From: Fulvivirga ulvae
GTDB lineage: Bacteria > Bacteroidota > Bacteroidia > Cytophagales > Cyclobacteriaceae
DNA: 64,000 bases
Direction of reading: 5' to 3'
Assembly: GCF_021389975.1 (NCBI RefSeq)
Contig: NZ_CP089981.1
Span: forward strand, 383,501 to 447,500
The position numbers were made by a program, and so were the translations under genes. The notes below the pieces were generated by a model that had not been told where the DNA came from, did no database searches, and saw only the letters and a program-made list of their open reading frames with translations. Positions 49,397-58,993 of the stretch are shown here, one piece after another; the stretch's first letter is position 1, and each line of letters opens with the position of its first letter.

Positions 49397-51352
49397 ATGC
49401 AGCTATTTATTAAACTAACCATCTGTTTTACACTGGCATATTCTTCATCCTTTGCCTTAAATATGGATGTTGAATCTGCCGATACGGTAGAATATCTCAT
49501 TTTTACCCCTCCCGGCTATAACGGTTCTGAGGCATATCCACTGCTAGTTTATCTTCATGGTGCCCAGGCAATCGGGCCAGATATATCATGCTCCGTGGGC
49601 AAGGGGCTCCCGGGGGCTATAAAGAATAACAATTTTTTCAATAACATTCCCATGATTATAGTTGCACCGCATGTTAAAAAGGCAGGAGGATGCAGTAATT
49701 TGGCAAATAATGATTATGAATGGAATACTGATATGGTCAATAATGTCATTGATCATATCATAAGCAATTATAATATAGACGAAAGTCGAATATTCGGCAG
49801 TGGTATCAGCCTTGGAGCCAAAGGTCTTTGGGATTACGTACTGGCACACCCTGATAGAATGGCCGGTATTGTCCCATTCAGTGGCAATGCTCCGATTGAA
49901 AATATTTGCACACTTGACGAAGTGGCTGTGTGGGCTTTCCATGGCGAAGTAGATGGCACTATTCCGCCTACAGGAGGAACCGATCGCAAAGGTTCTCAAA
50001 CCTTAGTTGATGAGTTGAACAGTTGTGATGATGAACCATATATCCCCGCATACATTACTTTGTTAACATCAAAAGGTCATAATGGATGGGATCAGGTTTA
50101 TGACCTCAGCAGCGGATATAATATTTATGAATGGTTATTAGGTCTAAAAAGGAATATATCAACCGATTATACTCCCTTAGTGAATCTGGGACCGGATAAA
50201 TCCTTCGTAAACCCACCTCATTCTTTCAGCATCAAAAGCTTTACCTATGACCCAAACGGAACAATTGTTAATTATGATTGGGATGTTGATGGCCCTGCCC
50301 AAACCACACTCAGCGGGCAGCCTAACTTAACGGTTAACCTCAGTACTCCTGGCAATTATATCGTTACCCTGACAGTTACTGATAATGAAGGTAACATGAA
50401 TAGTGACCAGATGGAAGTAAATGTCTTGAGTAGTTCAGGCTCAACTCCTCAAATCACCGGATTAAGGTTGTATCATGGCGATACCGACTTAGGGCCAATA
50501 ACCAATAACCAGGTAGTAAACCTAGATAGCTATGATGCCACGCTGCTGGACATAATAGCAACAACCAATAACCTAAACTCAAGAGCAAGCGTCCGCTTCA
50601 GCCTCAATAATAATCATAATTTCACCTCGCTGAATGACAACAATATAAATACTAACTATTCTATAGGTAATAACAATCACAAGTCGTACGTACCCACTCC
50701 AGGTCAACACACAATAACTGCTACTGCATATGGAGATCGGAATGAACTGGATCAGGGTATCTCTTACGAAGTAACTTTAACCTACTCCAACGGCCCTCTA
50801 CCCATAAACCTTCTGGATTTTTCAGCTTCTATAGCTAACGACAAAGTGATTCTAAGTTGGATTACATCTGAAGAGGTTAATAATAGCCACTTTGAAATTT
50901 ATCAGGGAATCGGACATGCAAAATCAATGCACAAGATAGCAGAGGTACCCCCGGTAAAAGATCAGCAGGAGATCAACTATTATACATACTCCGTTGAAGG
51001 CGCACCTTGCGGAAAACTCTATTATCAGCTTCGAAGTATTGACTTTGACGGAAAACAGGATTTATCCAAAATCATTAACTTAAACCGCGTGAATAATGAT
51101 TGTAACAGCAAAATATATCCCAACCCGGTTGTAAACAATTCATTTATCTATGAGAACAGAATCGGCGAATCCAATATGGACCTGGTGCTGATAAATAGTT
51201 CAGGACTGGCTGTCAGGAAGTATTCTGTATCCAAAGCTGATAGACACAGAACTGTTCTTGACACCAACGGTATTCCTCCGGGTATTTATTACCTTCAATC
51301 AAATACTAACGGCTTGCTCCAAACACAAAAATTAATCATCGCCCCGAAATAG
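49397..51352 (+). CDS. secreted esterase with PKD domain and T9SS sorting domain
   Basis: 651 residues: signal peptide; an alpha/beta hydrolase domain (about residues 30-255) with the polyhydroxybutyrate-depolymerase-like elbow GSGISLGAKG, a later Asp in FHGEVDGTI and His in KGHNGWDQVY; a PKD domain (about 265-345) with YDPNGTIVNYDWDVDGP; a beta-sandwich linker; and a C-terminal sorting domain (KIYPNPVVNNSF to LLQTQKLIIAPK). The last feature marks export by the type IX system across the outer membrane. It may degrade polyesters or release acyl groups from polysaccharides. Confidence 0.92.
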   Translation: MQLFIKLTICFTLAYSSSFALNMDVESADTVEYLIFTPPGYNGSEAYPLLVYLHGAQAIGPDISCSVGKGLPGAIKNNNFFNNIPMIIVAPHVKKAGGCSNLANNDYEWNTDMVNNVIDHIISNYNIDESRIFGSGISLGAKGLWDYVLAHPDRMAGIVPFSGNAPIENICTLDEVAVWAFHGEVDGTIPPTGGTDRKGSQTLVDELNSCDDEPYIPAYITLLTSKGHNGWDQVYDLSSGYNIYEWLLGLKRNISTDYTPLVNLGPDKSFVNPPHSFSIKSFTYDPNGTIVNYDWDVDGPAQTTLSGQPNLTVNLSTPGNYIVTLTVTDNEGNMNSDQMEVNVLSSSGSTPQITGLRLYHGDTDLGPITNNQVVNLDSYDATLLDIIATTNNLNSRASVRFSLNNNHNFTSLNDNNINTNYSIGNNNHKSYVPTPGQHTITATAYGDRNELDQGISYEVTLTYSNGPLPINLLDFSASIANDKVILSWITSEEVNNSHFEIYQGIGHAKSMHKIAEVPPVKDQQEINYYTYSVEGAPCGKLYYQLRSIDFDGKQDLSKIINLNRVNNDCNSKIYPNPVVNNSFIYENRIGESNMDLVLINSSGLAVRKYSVSKADRHRTVLDTNGIPPGIYYLQSNTNGLLQTQKLIIAPK

Positions 51353-51447
51353 AATCATAAACAACTAAAAATCAGTAAGTTAATATTAAAAATAAGAATT
51401 GGCACTATCCTTGATATTCCACTTACATAACCAAATTTTTAAGTGCC

Positions 51448-52164
51448 ATGAAAAAGATATTACTAATTTTAACATTAATTGTTGTGGTTTCATTGAAGGG
51501 CGAGGCACAACATTTTACAGCATCATTCGGAGTTACCCATAGTTGGGATGTACCTGTACATGTAACCAGAGTAATCAGCCATGATTATTACGGGTATGAT
51601 GTAGTTCACGCTACACAAATAAGAAGAGGGGGTGGATTATTTTTTGATGTTGTCCTTCAAAGAGGTGATATCTTTGTTGAAGTAAACGTAAGGCATGATG
51701 GCTATATCATGAAAAGGGTTCATCATGACTACTACCCTTTGCATGACCATATCTGCAGTAACTACTGCGGGTACCATGCTACTTACTATCGTACGCACTA
51801 CAGGGCCTGCCATAGCCATAGTCACCATGGACATAATCACGTAGTATATGTAAATCGTCCGGTAGTTGTACATGGGCACGGACATAGTAACTGTCATGGG
51901 CATAGTCATAAACATACAACTCATTATGTGTATAAGGGAGATTCGTATCATAAGCATGATAATCACAAGCGAGACCGTTACGATTCCAGATCAAATCATA
52001 ACTCTGGAACTAACTATAGAGAACGAAGGGGTACCTATCATGAAGAGAAACGTGATAACGACAGAGGAAGAAGCAATGGACACGGAAGTTATAAAGGAAG
52101 ATCAGAAAAAAAAGGACGCAGCAATAGCAGTGGCAGTGGCACCCTGGTAAGGCGCAGTAACTAA
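51448..52164 (+). CDS. secreted histidine-rich protein, 238 aa
   Basis: A signal peptide (KILLILTLIVVVSLKGEAQ) precedes a first part with beta-strand character (HFTASFGVTHSWDVPVHVTR) and a second part very rich in His: HSHSHHGHNHVVYVN and HGHGHSNCHGHSHKHTTHYV. The tail changes to Arg/Gly/Ser/Asp-rich repeats (RSNGHGSYKGRSEKKGRSNS). The composition suggests metal (Zn, Ni, Cu) binding or a calcium/RNA-like surface role; there is no domain I recognise. 238 residues. A strong terminator follows immediately. Confidence 0.8.
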   Translation: MKKILLILTLIVVVSLKGEAQHFTASFGVTHSWDVPVHVTRVISHDYYGYDVVHATQIRRGGGLFFDVVLQRGDIFVEVNVRHDGYIMKRVHHDYYPLHDHICSNYCGYHATYYRTHYRACHSHSHHGHNHVVYVNRPVVVHGHGHSNCHGHSHKHTTHYVYKGDSYHKHDNHKRDRYDSRSNHNSGTNYRERRGTYHEEKRDNDRGRSNGHGSYKGRSEKKGRSNSSGSGTLVRRSN

Positions 52165-52169
52165 AATTA

Positions 52170-52202
52170 ACAAAGAGGGCTGATATCGGCCCTCTTTGTT
52201 TT
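52170..52202. terminator. bidirectional terminator between convergent genes
   Basis: ACAAAGAGGGC (52170-52180) and GCCCTCTTTGT (52189-52199) form a perfect 11-bp stem with an 8-base loop, flanked by A/T tracts on both sides; it serves the histidine-rich gene and the leftward OmpA gene. Confidence 0.9.
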
Positions 52203-53145
52203 AATTTGCTTCCAGTATTTTAAATAGCTCGTCAAGGTTCGGAGTTATAATAATTTCTGTTCTCCGGTTCTTTTGCCGGCCACCGGCAGAATCATTACTT
52301 TCTACGGGAGAAAACTCTCCTCTTCCCGCAGCCGTTATCTGGCTTGACACCACTCCTGCTTCCGTTAATATCCTGATTATAGAAGTAGCTCTTAGCACAC
52401 TTAAGTCCCAGTTATCCTTCATATACTGGCTGGTGCGTGATATTGGTACATTATCCGTATGCCCTTCCACCATTACGTGTATATCCTTCTGATCCTTAAG
52501 CGCTTTTGCTAGTTGCTGCAGGGCTGTCACACCCTTGACATCAACCACGGTACTACCGGACTTGAAAAGAAGCTGCTCTGCCAATGACACGTAAACTTTG
52601 CCATTCTTAACTTCTACTGTAAGATCATTTTCTTTAAAGCTTAAAAGAGCGTTGGTAATTTTCTTTTTGAGTTCTTGAACCGCCTTGTCCTTATTTTCAA
52701 GTATAGTTTCAAGCTCTTTCACTTTTTTCTCGCGTTCAGACAAATCCGCACTTAAGCTTTCATTAAGCCTTTTAGTTTGTTCAAGATTTTCTTTCAGCGT
52801 TAGTAAGTGCTCCTGTTGCCGGGCCAGATCACGGGTCAGCTTCCCACTGTTATTTAATAAATTGTTATAATAAGTTTCCAATTGTTCATGCTCTTTTTTC
52901 AAATCTGATAAAGATTTTTCAGTGGTTCTTATTTTCTGCCCGAGAGCCATGGTATCAGCCTCCAGCTTCTCAATAGTGGAACTTAGCCTGGCTGACCTGG
53001 CGGTGGCAGACTCCAAACTATCTTTACAATTTGCTAAATCCGACTCCAGTTGAATTTTTTCCGACAGCAAGTCATCATACTTCTTCTGAGTCACACACGA
53101 GATGGCAACAACAAGAATAAATAATGCTACTAAATATTTCATCAT
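52201..53145 (-). CDS. OmpA-family lipoprotein with coiled coil
   Basis: A lipobox near residue 17 (VVAISCVTQKK) is followed by about 140 residues of coiled coil (LESDLANCKDSLESATARSA and repeats) and an OmpA domain (about residues 190-310) with VEGHTDNVPISRTSQ and the NRRTEIII end that bind peptidoglycan. 314 residues. This is a Lpp/OmpA-like anchor between outer membrane and cell wall. Convergent with the histidine-rich gene and divergent from the SDR gene. Confidence 0.93.
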   Translation of the reverse strand: MMKYLVALFILVVAISCVTQKKYDDLLSEKIQLESDLANCKDSLESATARSARLSSTIEKLEADTMALGQKIRTTEKSLSDLKKEHEQLETYYNNLLNNSGKLTRDLARQQEHLLTLKENLEQTKRLNESLSADLSEREKKVKELETILENKDKAVQELKKKITNALLSFKENDLTVEVKNGKVYVSLAEQLLFKSGSTVVDVKGVTALQQLAKALKDQKDIHVMVEGHTDNVPISRTSQYMKDNWDLSVLRATSIIRILTEAGVVSSQITAAGRGEFSPVESNDSAGGRQKNRRTEIIITPNLDELFKILEAN

Positions 53146-53252
53146 GTTTACTTTTTCAGTTGCTTAATTTATATGAGGATATAATTTCAAATCTATTTAT
53201 ATTTTTTCAGGAATCTCTATCTTTAACATCATATCAAAAACATAAAAAAACC

Positions 53253-54113
53253 ATGGAAGGAATGCTCAAAGAAAATGCCTTAAAAGATAAAACAATCATA
53301 GTAACCGGAGGAGGCACAGGCCTTGGTCGTTCCATGGGCAAGTATTTCCTTGAGTTGGGTGCCAACCTTGTGATATCGAGTCGAAAAATGGATGTACTTG
53401 AAAAAGCCGCCAAAGAACTGGAACAAGAAACAGGAGGACAGGTATTACCCGTTGCTTGTGATATCAGAAAATATGAAGAAATAGAGAATGTACTCCAGGA
53501 GGCAGAAGGTAAATTTGGCCAAATTCATGGAGTATTGAACAATGCTGCAGGAAATTTTATCAGTCCTACAGAAAGGCTCTCACACCGGGCTTTTGATATT
53601 GTGGTAGACATTGTACTTCGCGGCACCTACAACTTCACACTGGCTACCGGCAAAAACTGGATCGACAAAAAACAACCTGGCACATTCTTAAATATAGTTA
53701 CAACTTATGCATGGACAGGATCAGGTTATGTTGTTCCTTCATCCTGTGCCAAAGCCGGTGTACTAGCGCTGACGAGGTCTCTGGCCGCAGAATGGGCCAA
53801 ATATAAAATCCGCTCAAATGCGATAGCTCCGGGGCCATTCCCCACTGAAGGAGCATGGAAACGATTATTTCCCGGTGAAGTGGCAGAAAAAATAGATCCG
53901 CTAAAAAGAATACCTCTTGGCCGTTTTGGCGAACACCAGGAATTGGCCAATCTGGCCGGCTACCTTATGTCGGACTATGCCGCTTACATCAATGGAGAGG
54001 TGGTAACGATAGATGGCGGAGAGTGGATTAAAGGAGCTGGAGAATTTAATGCCTTAGAGGAAGTTCCTTATGAGATGTGGGATGAACTGGAAAAAATGAG
54101 AGGAAAAAAGTAA
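53253..54113 (+). CDS. SDR of the 2,4-dienoyl-CoA reductase type
   Basis: The start is set at MEGMLKENALKDKTIIVTGG, which gives the usual N-terminus; the longer open frame extends into non-coding sequence. TGGGTGLGRSMGK is the NADP-binding motif and LNNAAGNFISPTERLSHR the following conserved region. In place of Tyr-x3-Lys it has SSCAKAGV, a Ser/Lys arrangement seen in the DECR group, where a Tyr elsewhere acts. The end FPTEGAWKRLFPGE fits the family as well. Likely role: reduction of dienoyl-CoA in unsaturated fatty acid oxidation. Confidence 0.9.
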   Translation: MEGMLKENALKDKTIIVTGGGTGLGRSMGKYFLELGANLVISSRKMDVLEKAAKELEQETGGQVLPVACDIRKYEEIENVLQEAEGKFGQIHGVLNNAAGNFISPTERLSHRAFDIVVDIVLRGTYNFTLATGKNWIDKKQPGTFLNIVTTYAWTGSGYVVPSSCAKAGVLALTRSLAAEWAKYKIRSNAIAPGPFPTEGAWKRLFPGEVAEKIDPLKRIPLGRFGEHQELANLAGYLMSDYAAYINGEVVTIDGGEWIKGAGEFNALEEVPYEMWDELEKMRGKK

Positions 54114-54365
54114 ATATAGAATAGAAGAATGACCGTGTTAGGTTAATCAACTATTAAACCACAAGGAGCTTTGCCTGTTTAATTGATATGGTAAAGCTTC
54201 TCCCTTACTTTTCATATTCACTTCAAACAGCAAGCTTGAGAACCTGATTGTCTTTATTTTTTTACTTGTCGGCTCCCTAAAAAGGTAATACCACCGTTCC
54301 AAACACTCAGTAATTTCATTGTTCACAATCATTTCTCATTAACTTAGCCATTAAATTAAAGCAGA
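54114..54365. other. 252-base gap upstream of bioF
   Basis: No gene is supported. It must hold the bio operon promoter, but no exact TAnnTTTG was found in a sensible position and no BirA-like operator is recognised. Confidence 0.4.
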
Positions 54366-55493
54366 ATGAATTTGAAGGAAAGGCTTGACAAACAGCTTGA
54401 AGCAAGAAAGCAAAATCAATCCTATAGGACGCTTACATTATCAGAAAACCTGATTGATTTTATTTCCAATGATTATCTTGGGCTTGCAAGGTCTCCTGAG
54501 TTAGCTTATTTAATAAATTCGCAAAATGAAAGGACTCACAAAAACGGCTCTACCGGATCTCGTTTACTGTCTGGTAACTCAGCTCTCACAGAATCAACGG
54601 AGGCACAACTTTGTAAAATATTCGCATCTGAAGGATCACTAATCTTTAACTCCGGTTATAGCGCTAACCTGGCTGTACTTTCAAGTATCCCTCAGCGAGG
54701 TGATACTATTATATATGATGAACTCGCACACGCCAGCATTAAAGATGGTATCCGGTTAAGTCTGGCAAAAAGGTTATCCTTCAGGCATAACAACCTCAAG
54801 GATCTGGAACAGAAGATAATATCTGCAGAGGGCAATGTATTTATAGCCGTAGAATCGGCATACTCCATGGATGGGGATTTTTGCCCTTTGCAAGAGCTGG
54901 TGCAACTCTCCCAAAAATACGATTCACATATTATTCTTGATGAAGCACACACAACCGGTTTAATTGGAGCATCAGGCGGGGGGCTTGCTGTAAAACTTGG
55001 CCTTGAAAAAGATGTTCTTGTTCGTATTTACACTTTTGGTAAGGCTATGGGTATACATGGAGCCTGCGTAGCATGTGATAATTATTTAAAAGAATACCTT
55101 ATAAATTTCGCAAGACCATTTATCTATACTACGGCACTATCACCTCACAGCATACTTTCGATCAGCAACGCCTTTTCGTATTTAGAGAAGCATGAAAGTC
55201 TTCAACGAAGAATTGAAGATCAGGTTAAATTGTTCAATAAATTATTCACCAATAAAATTGGAGATCAATTAAAAAGACCTGCATGTGATCATCCCATTCA
55301 GGCTATAATTATCCCCGGCAATGATCAGGTTAAAGCCGCGGCCCGGCATCTGCAGTTATCTGGTTATGACGTAAGACCTATTTTATCCCCTACGGTAAAG
55401 GTCGGTGAGGAAAGATTAAGAATTTGCCTCCATACTTTCAATTCTGACGATGATATTTCAGGATTGATCAATAGCTTAGCAAATCTGATATGA
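54366..55493 (+). CDS. bioF: 8-amino-7-oxononanoate synthase
   Basis: 375 residues; the PLP-dependent alpha-oxoamine synthase signatures are present: NDYLGLARSPELAYLINSQN, GSTGSRLLSGNSALTESTEA, DEAHTTGLIGASGGG and the PLP lysine in YTFGKAMGIHGACVAC. Converts pimeloyl-ACP (or CoA) plus alanine into 8-amino-7-oxononanoate. Coupled to bioD by a 4-base overlap. Confidence 0.96.
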   Translation: MNLKERLDKQLEARKQNQSYRTLTLSENLIDFISNDYLGLARSPELAYLINSQNERTHKNGSTGSRLLSGNSALTESTEAQLCKIFASEGSLIFNSGYSANLAVLSSIPQRGDTIIYDELAHASIKDGIRLSLAKRLSFRHNNLKDLEQKIISAEGNVFIAVESAYSMDGDFCPLQELVQLSQKYDSHIILDEAHTTGLIGASGGGLAVKLGLEKDVLVRIYTFGKAMGIHGACVACDNYLKEYLINFARPFIYTTALSPHSILSISNAFSYLEKHESLQRRIEDQVKLFNKLFTNKIGDQLKRPACDHPIQAIIIPGNDQVKAAARHLQLSGYDVRPILSPTVKVGEERLRICLHTFNSDDDISGLINSLANLI

Positions 55494-56107
55494 GATATTT
55501 TGTAACGGCGATAGGAACGGACAGCGGAAAAACGATTGCCTCAGCTATTTTAATAGAAGCTCTGGGGGCCGATTACTGGAAGCCTGTTCAGGCAGGAACA
55601 CCAACGGACAGTAATACTATTCGGGAATTAGTTTCTTCTCATCGAATCGTTCACCCTGAGCAGTACCTGTTAAAATCACCTATGTCTCCGCATGCAGCGG
55701 CTAAAATTGACAATATAGAAATCAAAATAAAGAATTTATCAATTCCCAAAACTGACAGGCCTTTGATTATTGAAGGAGCCGGTGGACTGATGGTCCCTGT
55801 TAATGACAGGGAAATAATTGCTGATATGATCCCCTGCTTTCACGCTGAAATTATATTAGTCAGCAATATATATTTAGGTAGCATTAACCATAGTTTGTTG
55901 TCATTAGAATTTATAAAATCCCGAGGGTACACTTTAAAGGGCCTGATTTTCAATGGTCCTGAGAACTATGAAACCAAGCGGATCATTGAGAATTATGCAG
56001 GTGTAAAATGCCTTCTTCATATTAAGAATGAAAAAGATATAACTAAAGAAGTGATTAATGAGTATGCAAAGGAGCTTAGGACAAACTGGAATGACATGGC
56101 AGGATAA
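55490..56107 (+). CDS. bioD: dethiobiotin synthase
   Basis: 205 residues. The N-terminal P-loop reads YFVTAIGTDSGKTIASA; the Bacteroidota BioD enzymes have this AIGTDSGKT form in place of GTDTDVGKT. EGAGGLMVPVND is the Walker B-like/substrate loop. It closes the ureido ring of biotin with CO2 and ATP. The gene overlaps bioF by 4 bases and bioA by 17 bases (50 bases if bioA uses the earlier Met). Confidence 0.94.
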   Translation: MRYFVTAIGTDSGKTIASAILIEALGADYWKPVQAGTPTDSNTIRELVSSHRIVHPEQYLLKSPMSPHAAAKIDNIEIKIKNLSIPKTDRPLIIEGAGGLMVPVNDREIIADMIPCFHAEIILVSNIYLGSINHSLLSLEFIKSRGYTLKGLIFNGPENYETKRIIENYAGVKCLLHIKNEKDITKEVINEYAKELRTNWNDMAG

Positions 56108-57362
56108 AGACAAGGCGTATATTTGGCATCCGTTTACTCCGCTTCTCGGTGTTGATGATCCCCTCTGCATCATAGCTGCCAGCGGAGTATATTTGCACAC
56201 TGAAGACGGAAGAAAGATCATTGATGCTAATTCATCCTGGTGGGTAAACTTGCATGGGCATGCACATCCGTACATTGCGGAAAGAGTAGCAGAACAGGCT
56301 AAAACATTGGAACATGTGATCTTTGCAGGCTTTACCCATAAACCCGCGATAGAGCTTGCTGAAAATTTACTCTCCATATTGCCAGAAAATCTGTCAAAAA
56401 TATTCTACTCGGATAATGGAAGCACTGCTGTTGAAGTGGCATTAAAAATGGCATTTCAGTTTTGGTATAATCAGGGTCAGAATAAAAAAAGGGTTATCGC
56501 TATTGATGGAGCATACCACGGTGATACATTCGGCTCTATGTCAGTTGGAGAAAGAAGTGATTTCACTAAACCATTTGCGGAGCACCTATTCGAAGTAGAG
56601 TTTGTGGATTTTCCAACAACGACCAATGAATCATCCGTATTTGATCGATTTAAAGACTTGATAGATTCAGATGACGTTGCTTCATTCATTTTTGAACCTA
56701 TCATTCAGGGAGCCTCCGGAATGCGCATTTACAATGCTTCCCTTCTCGATAAAATGATACAATATGCTCAGAATCATAATGTCGTATGTATTGCAGATGA
56801 GGTAATGACCGGCTTTGGACGAACAGGTAAATTATTTGCATCAGACTACCTAACACATAAGCCTGACATCATATGCCTTTCAAAGGGCTTAACCGGTGGT
56901 ACTATGGCACTTGGTGTTACTTCGTGTACCGATGCTATAGTTGATGCCTTTATGTCGAAAGACTTACATAAAACCTTTCTTCATGGCCACTCATTTACAG
57001 CCAATCCCATAGCCTGCGCTTCAGCAAACGCAAGTTTCGAATTACTGGTCACACCCGAATGCCAGGGCAATATTCAACGTATCACTGAACAACACGAATG
57101 CTTCAGGCAAAAGCACAGGCAAACACCTAAATTAAAAGACATCCGTTCCCTTGGAACCATCCTGGCCATTGAGTTCGAAACCCAAAGCGACAGTTCTTAC
57201 TTCAGTGAAATGAGAAATCGCCTTTATCCGTTCTTCCTGGAAAGGAACATACTTCTAAGGCCATTAGGCAATCTCATATATGTAATCCCACCGTATATCA
57301 TAAGTGACGATGATCTCACTAAAGTTTATACTGCGATAGAGGAATTCTTCAGTACGCTTTAG
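56091..57362 (+). CDS. bioA: adenosylmethionine--8-amino-7-oxononanoate transaminase
   Basis: Start chosen at MTWQDKDKAYIWHPFTPL; an upstream ATG at 56058 would add 11 residues. Class III aminotransferase signatures: SNSSWWVNLHGHAHPYIAE-type N-terminus (read as DANSSWWVNLHGHAHPY), FYSDNGSTAVEVALKMAF, CIADEVMTGFGRTGKLFASD and the PLP lysine in SKGLTGGTMALGVTS. It makes 7,8-diaminononanoate. bioB, bioC and bioH/G are not in the window. 3' end overlaps the convergent MscS gene by 4 bases. Confidence 0.96.
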   Translation: MTWQDKDKAYIWHPFTPLLGVDDPLCIIAASGVYLHTEDGRKIIDANSSWWVNLHGHAHPYIAERVAEQAKTLEHVIFAGFTHKPAIELAENLLSILPENLSKIFYSDNGSTAVEVALKMAFQFWYNQGQNKKRVIAIDGAYHGDTFGSMSVGERSDFTKPFAEHLFEVEFVDFPTTTNESSVFDRFKDLIDSDDVASFIFEPIIQGASGMRIYNASLLDKMIQYAQNHNVVCIADEVMTGFGRTGKLFASDYLTHKPDIICLSKGLTGGTMALGVTSCTDAIVDAFMSKDLHKTFLHGHSFTANPIACASANASFELLVTPECQGNIQRITEQHECFRQKHRQTPKLKDIRSLGTILAIEFETQSDSSYFSEMRNRLYPFFLERNILLRPLGNLIYVIPPYIISDDDLTKVYTAIEEFFSTL

Positions 57363-58984
57363 TTTTTTGCTTTTTTCGAGGCTAAAAAATCTTCAACAGT
57401 CTTTTTCAGTTCGGCTGTATTTTTAGTGTATACAGGTGAGTTACCCTTCTTTTCAGGAAAAGTTTCTACATGTAAAGTTTGAGTAGGGAATGCAAAGTTC
57501 ACCCCTATTCTCTCCGCCAGTCTGATAATGTCAAGCAAGACTTCATGCCTTGACCTGAGTTCCTCAGTCCAGGAAGGTACCTGAAAGAATATATAAAACA
57601 ATATGTTCAGGGATGAATCCCCCATATCATTAAAATGGATTTCATAATAATCCTTCCTGGTATTTGGGTGGTTCTTCACTATTTCTTTTAATCCCTCTAC
57701 AAAAACTTCGATAAGATCAGGAGGTGTATCATACGTTAAAGCAATAGTGGTCATAAACCTGCGGTAAACTCTTAACCCGTGGTTATCGATCATTTGGTTG
57801 GTAATAACCCCATTTGGTATATACATAAGAGAGTTTCTAAAGGTTCTGATTCTGGTTGATCGAAAACCTACTTCTTCTACGGATCCATCAACGTCACCTG
57901 ACGTAATCCAATCACCTACCTGAAAGGGTCTGTCTACAAAGATCATTAATGACCCAAAGAAATTCTTTATTGTATCCTGAGCAGCCAGCGCAAATGCCAA
58001 ACCTCCTATGGATAAACCGGCGATTAATCCGGTAATATCAAACTCCAGATTATCCAGGATAAATAGACCGCCAACGACTACTACAAAAGTTTTCAAGACT
58101 TTTCTTAGCAGTGGCACTAATTGATCATCCAGTGTGCTTTCGGTTTTATCTGCCAGCTTACTTAAATAAATGCTGATTATATCTACAAGTCTGTAGAAAA
58201 ATACTATTGCAAATATTGGCCATACCGCTCTAAGTGTTAATATCACATACTCACTCATAGTAATAGGAAGCTGTAAGACAGGAACTAACACGATGAGAAA
58301 CGGAAATATTACCAGAAAGCTTATAGGTTTGGCAATGGGTATAACTACTTCATCTGCCAGCTTTTGGTATCCTAATTTTAAGAGTAGCTGAATGATAAGC
58401 TTTTCAAAAAGAAATGTAAATAACTTATGGAGCAAGAACGATAGAAGAATCAAAATAAGGACTCCCATGAGTTGCCAAACATATAGTCCCAATATTTTTG
58501 TTGTCCCCAGAGATGGCAAAAGTTTTAATAATTTGTCTGTACCAAAGGGATAAACTTCCTTATGCCATTTTGGTATGCTTTTAATTGTCCTACCCGAGAA
58601 ATACCATCTCTTACCTGCCTTTTCAACATAAAGCTCCGGAAATTGCTTAGTTAAATAATATCTCCTTTTATTTGTAACGGTATCGACAAAGTCGCTTTTT
58701 CGAGGCACCTCGTCCAGATCTATCATTATTCCTCTGCCATCAAGGATCTGTTTCAGCATTATTGCAAGTTCTTCCGCCTTCTCACCTTTTGCATATTCAG
58801 GGTTAAGCGCTTTGGCCGCTATGCCAGGATGGTAGTTATCATCCTGCAAATAGCCTAAATGAGTAAGTATTGTATTATATGGCGTAACTAAACTATACTC
58901 TAAAGTATCCCGGGTATTTTCCTGACCGTACGCAGAATTAAAAATGAGAAAAAGGAATAGTATAAAGGTAGTTGAGATTTTCAT
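57359..58984 (-). CDS. MscS-family channel with periplasmic N-terminal domain
   Basis: 541 residues: signal peptide, a periplasmic domain of about 140 residues (for example KQFPELYVEKAGKRWYFSGR), about five transmembrane helices and the MscS pore/beta domain GLAFALAAQDTIKNFFGSLM, FVDRPFQVGDWITSGDVDGS. Larger than the two other MscS proteins of this window. It overlaps the bioA 3' end by 4 bases and lies 9 bases after the 913-residue protein's stop, so the two leftward genes are probably one transcript. Confidence 0.93.
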   Translation of the reverse strand: MKISTTFILFLFLIFNSAYGQENTRDTLEYSLVTPYNTILTHLGYLQDDNYHPGIAAKALNPEYAKGEKAEELAIMLKQILDGRGIMIDLDEVPRKSDFVDTVTNKRRYYLTKQFPELYVEKAGKRWYFSGRTIKSIPKWHKEVYPFGTDKLLKLLPSLGTTKILGLYVWQLMGVLILILLSFLLHKLFTFLFEKLIIQLLLKLGYQKLADEVVIPIAKPISFLVIFPFLIVLVPVLQLPITMSEYVILTLRAVWPIFAIVFFYRLVDIISIYLSKLADKTESTLDDQLVPLLRKVLKTFVVVVGGLFILDNLEFDITGLIAGLSIGGLAFALAAQDTIKNFFGSLMIFVDRPFQVGDWITSGDVDGSVEEVGFRSTRIRTFRNSLMYIPNGVITNQMIDNHGLRVYRRFMTTIALTYDTPPDLIEVFVEGLKEIVKNHPNTRKDYYEIHFNDMGDSSLNILFYIFFQVPSWTEELRSRHEVLLDIIRLAERIGVNFAFPTQTLHVETFPEKKGNSPVYTKNTAELKKTVEDFLASKKAKN

Positions 58985-58993
58985 TACAGATAA

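Noticed and set aside
51637..52150. Long alternative frames on both strands across the histidine-rich gene
   Set aside because: The biased codons of CAT/CAC repeats keep other frames open; only the main frame has a signal peptide and context.
54147..54332. 61-codon minus frame upstream of bioF
   Set aside because: No family likeness, no ribosome binding site, and overlaps the expected promoter.
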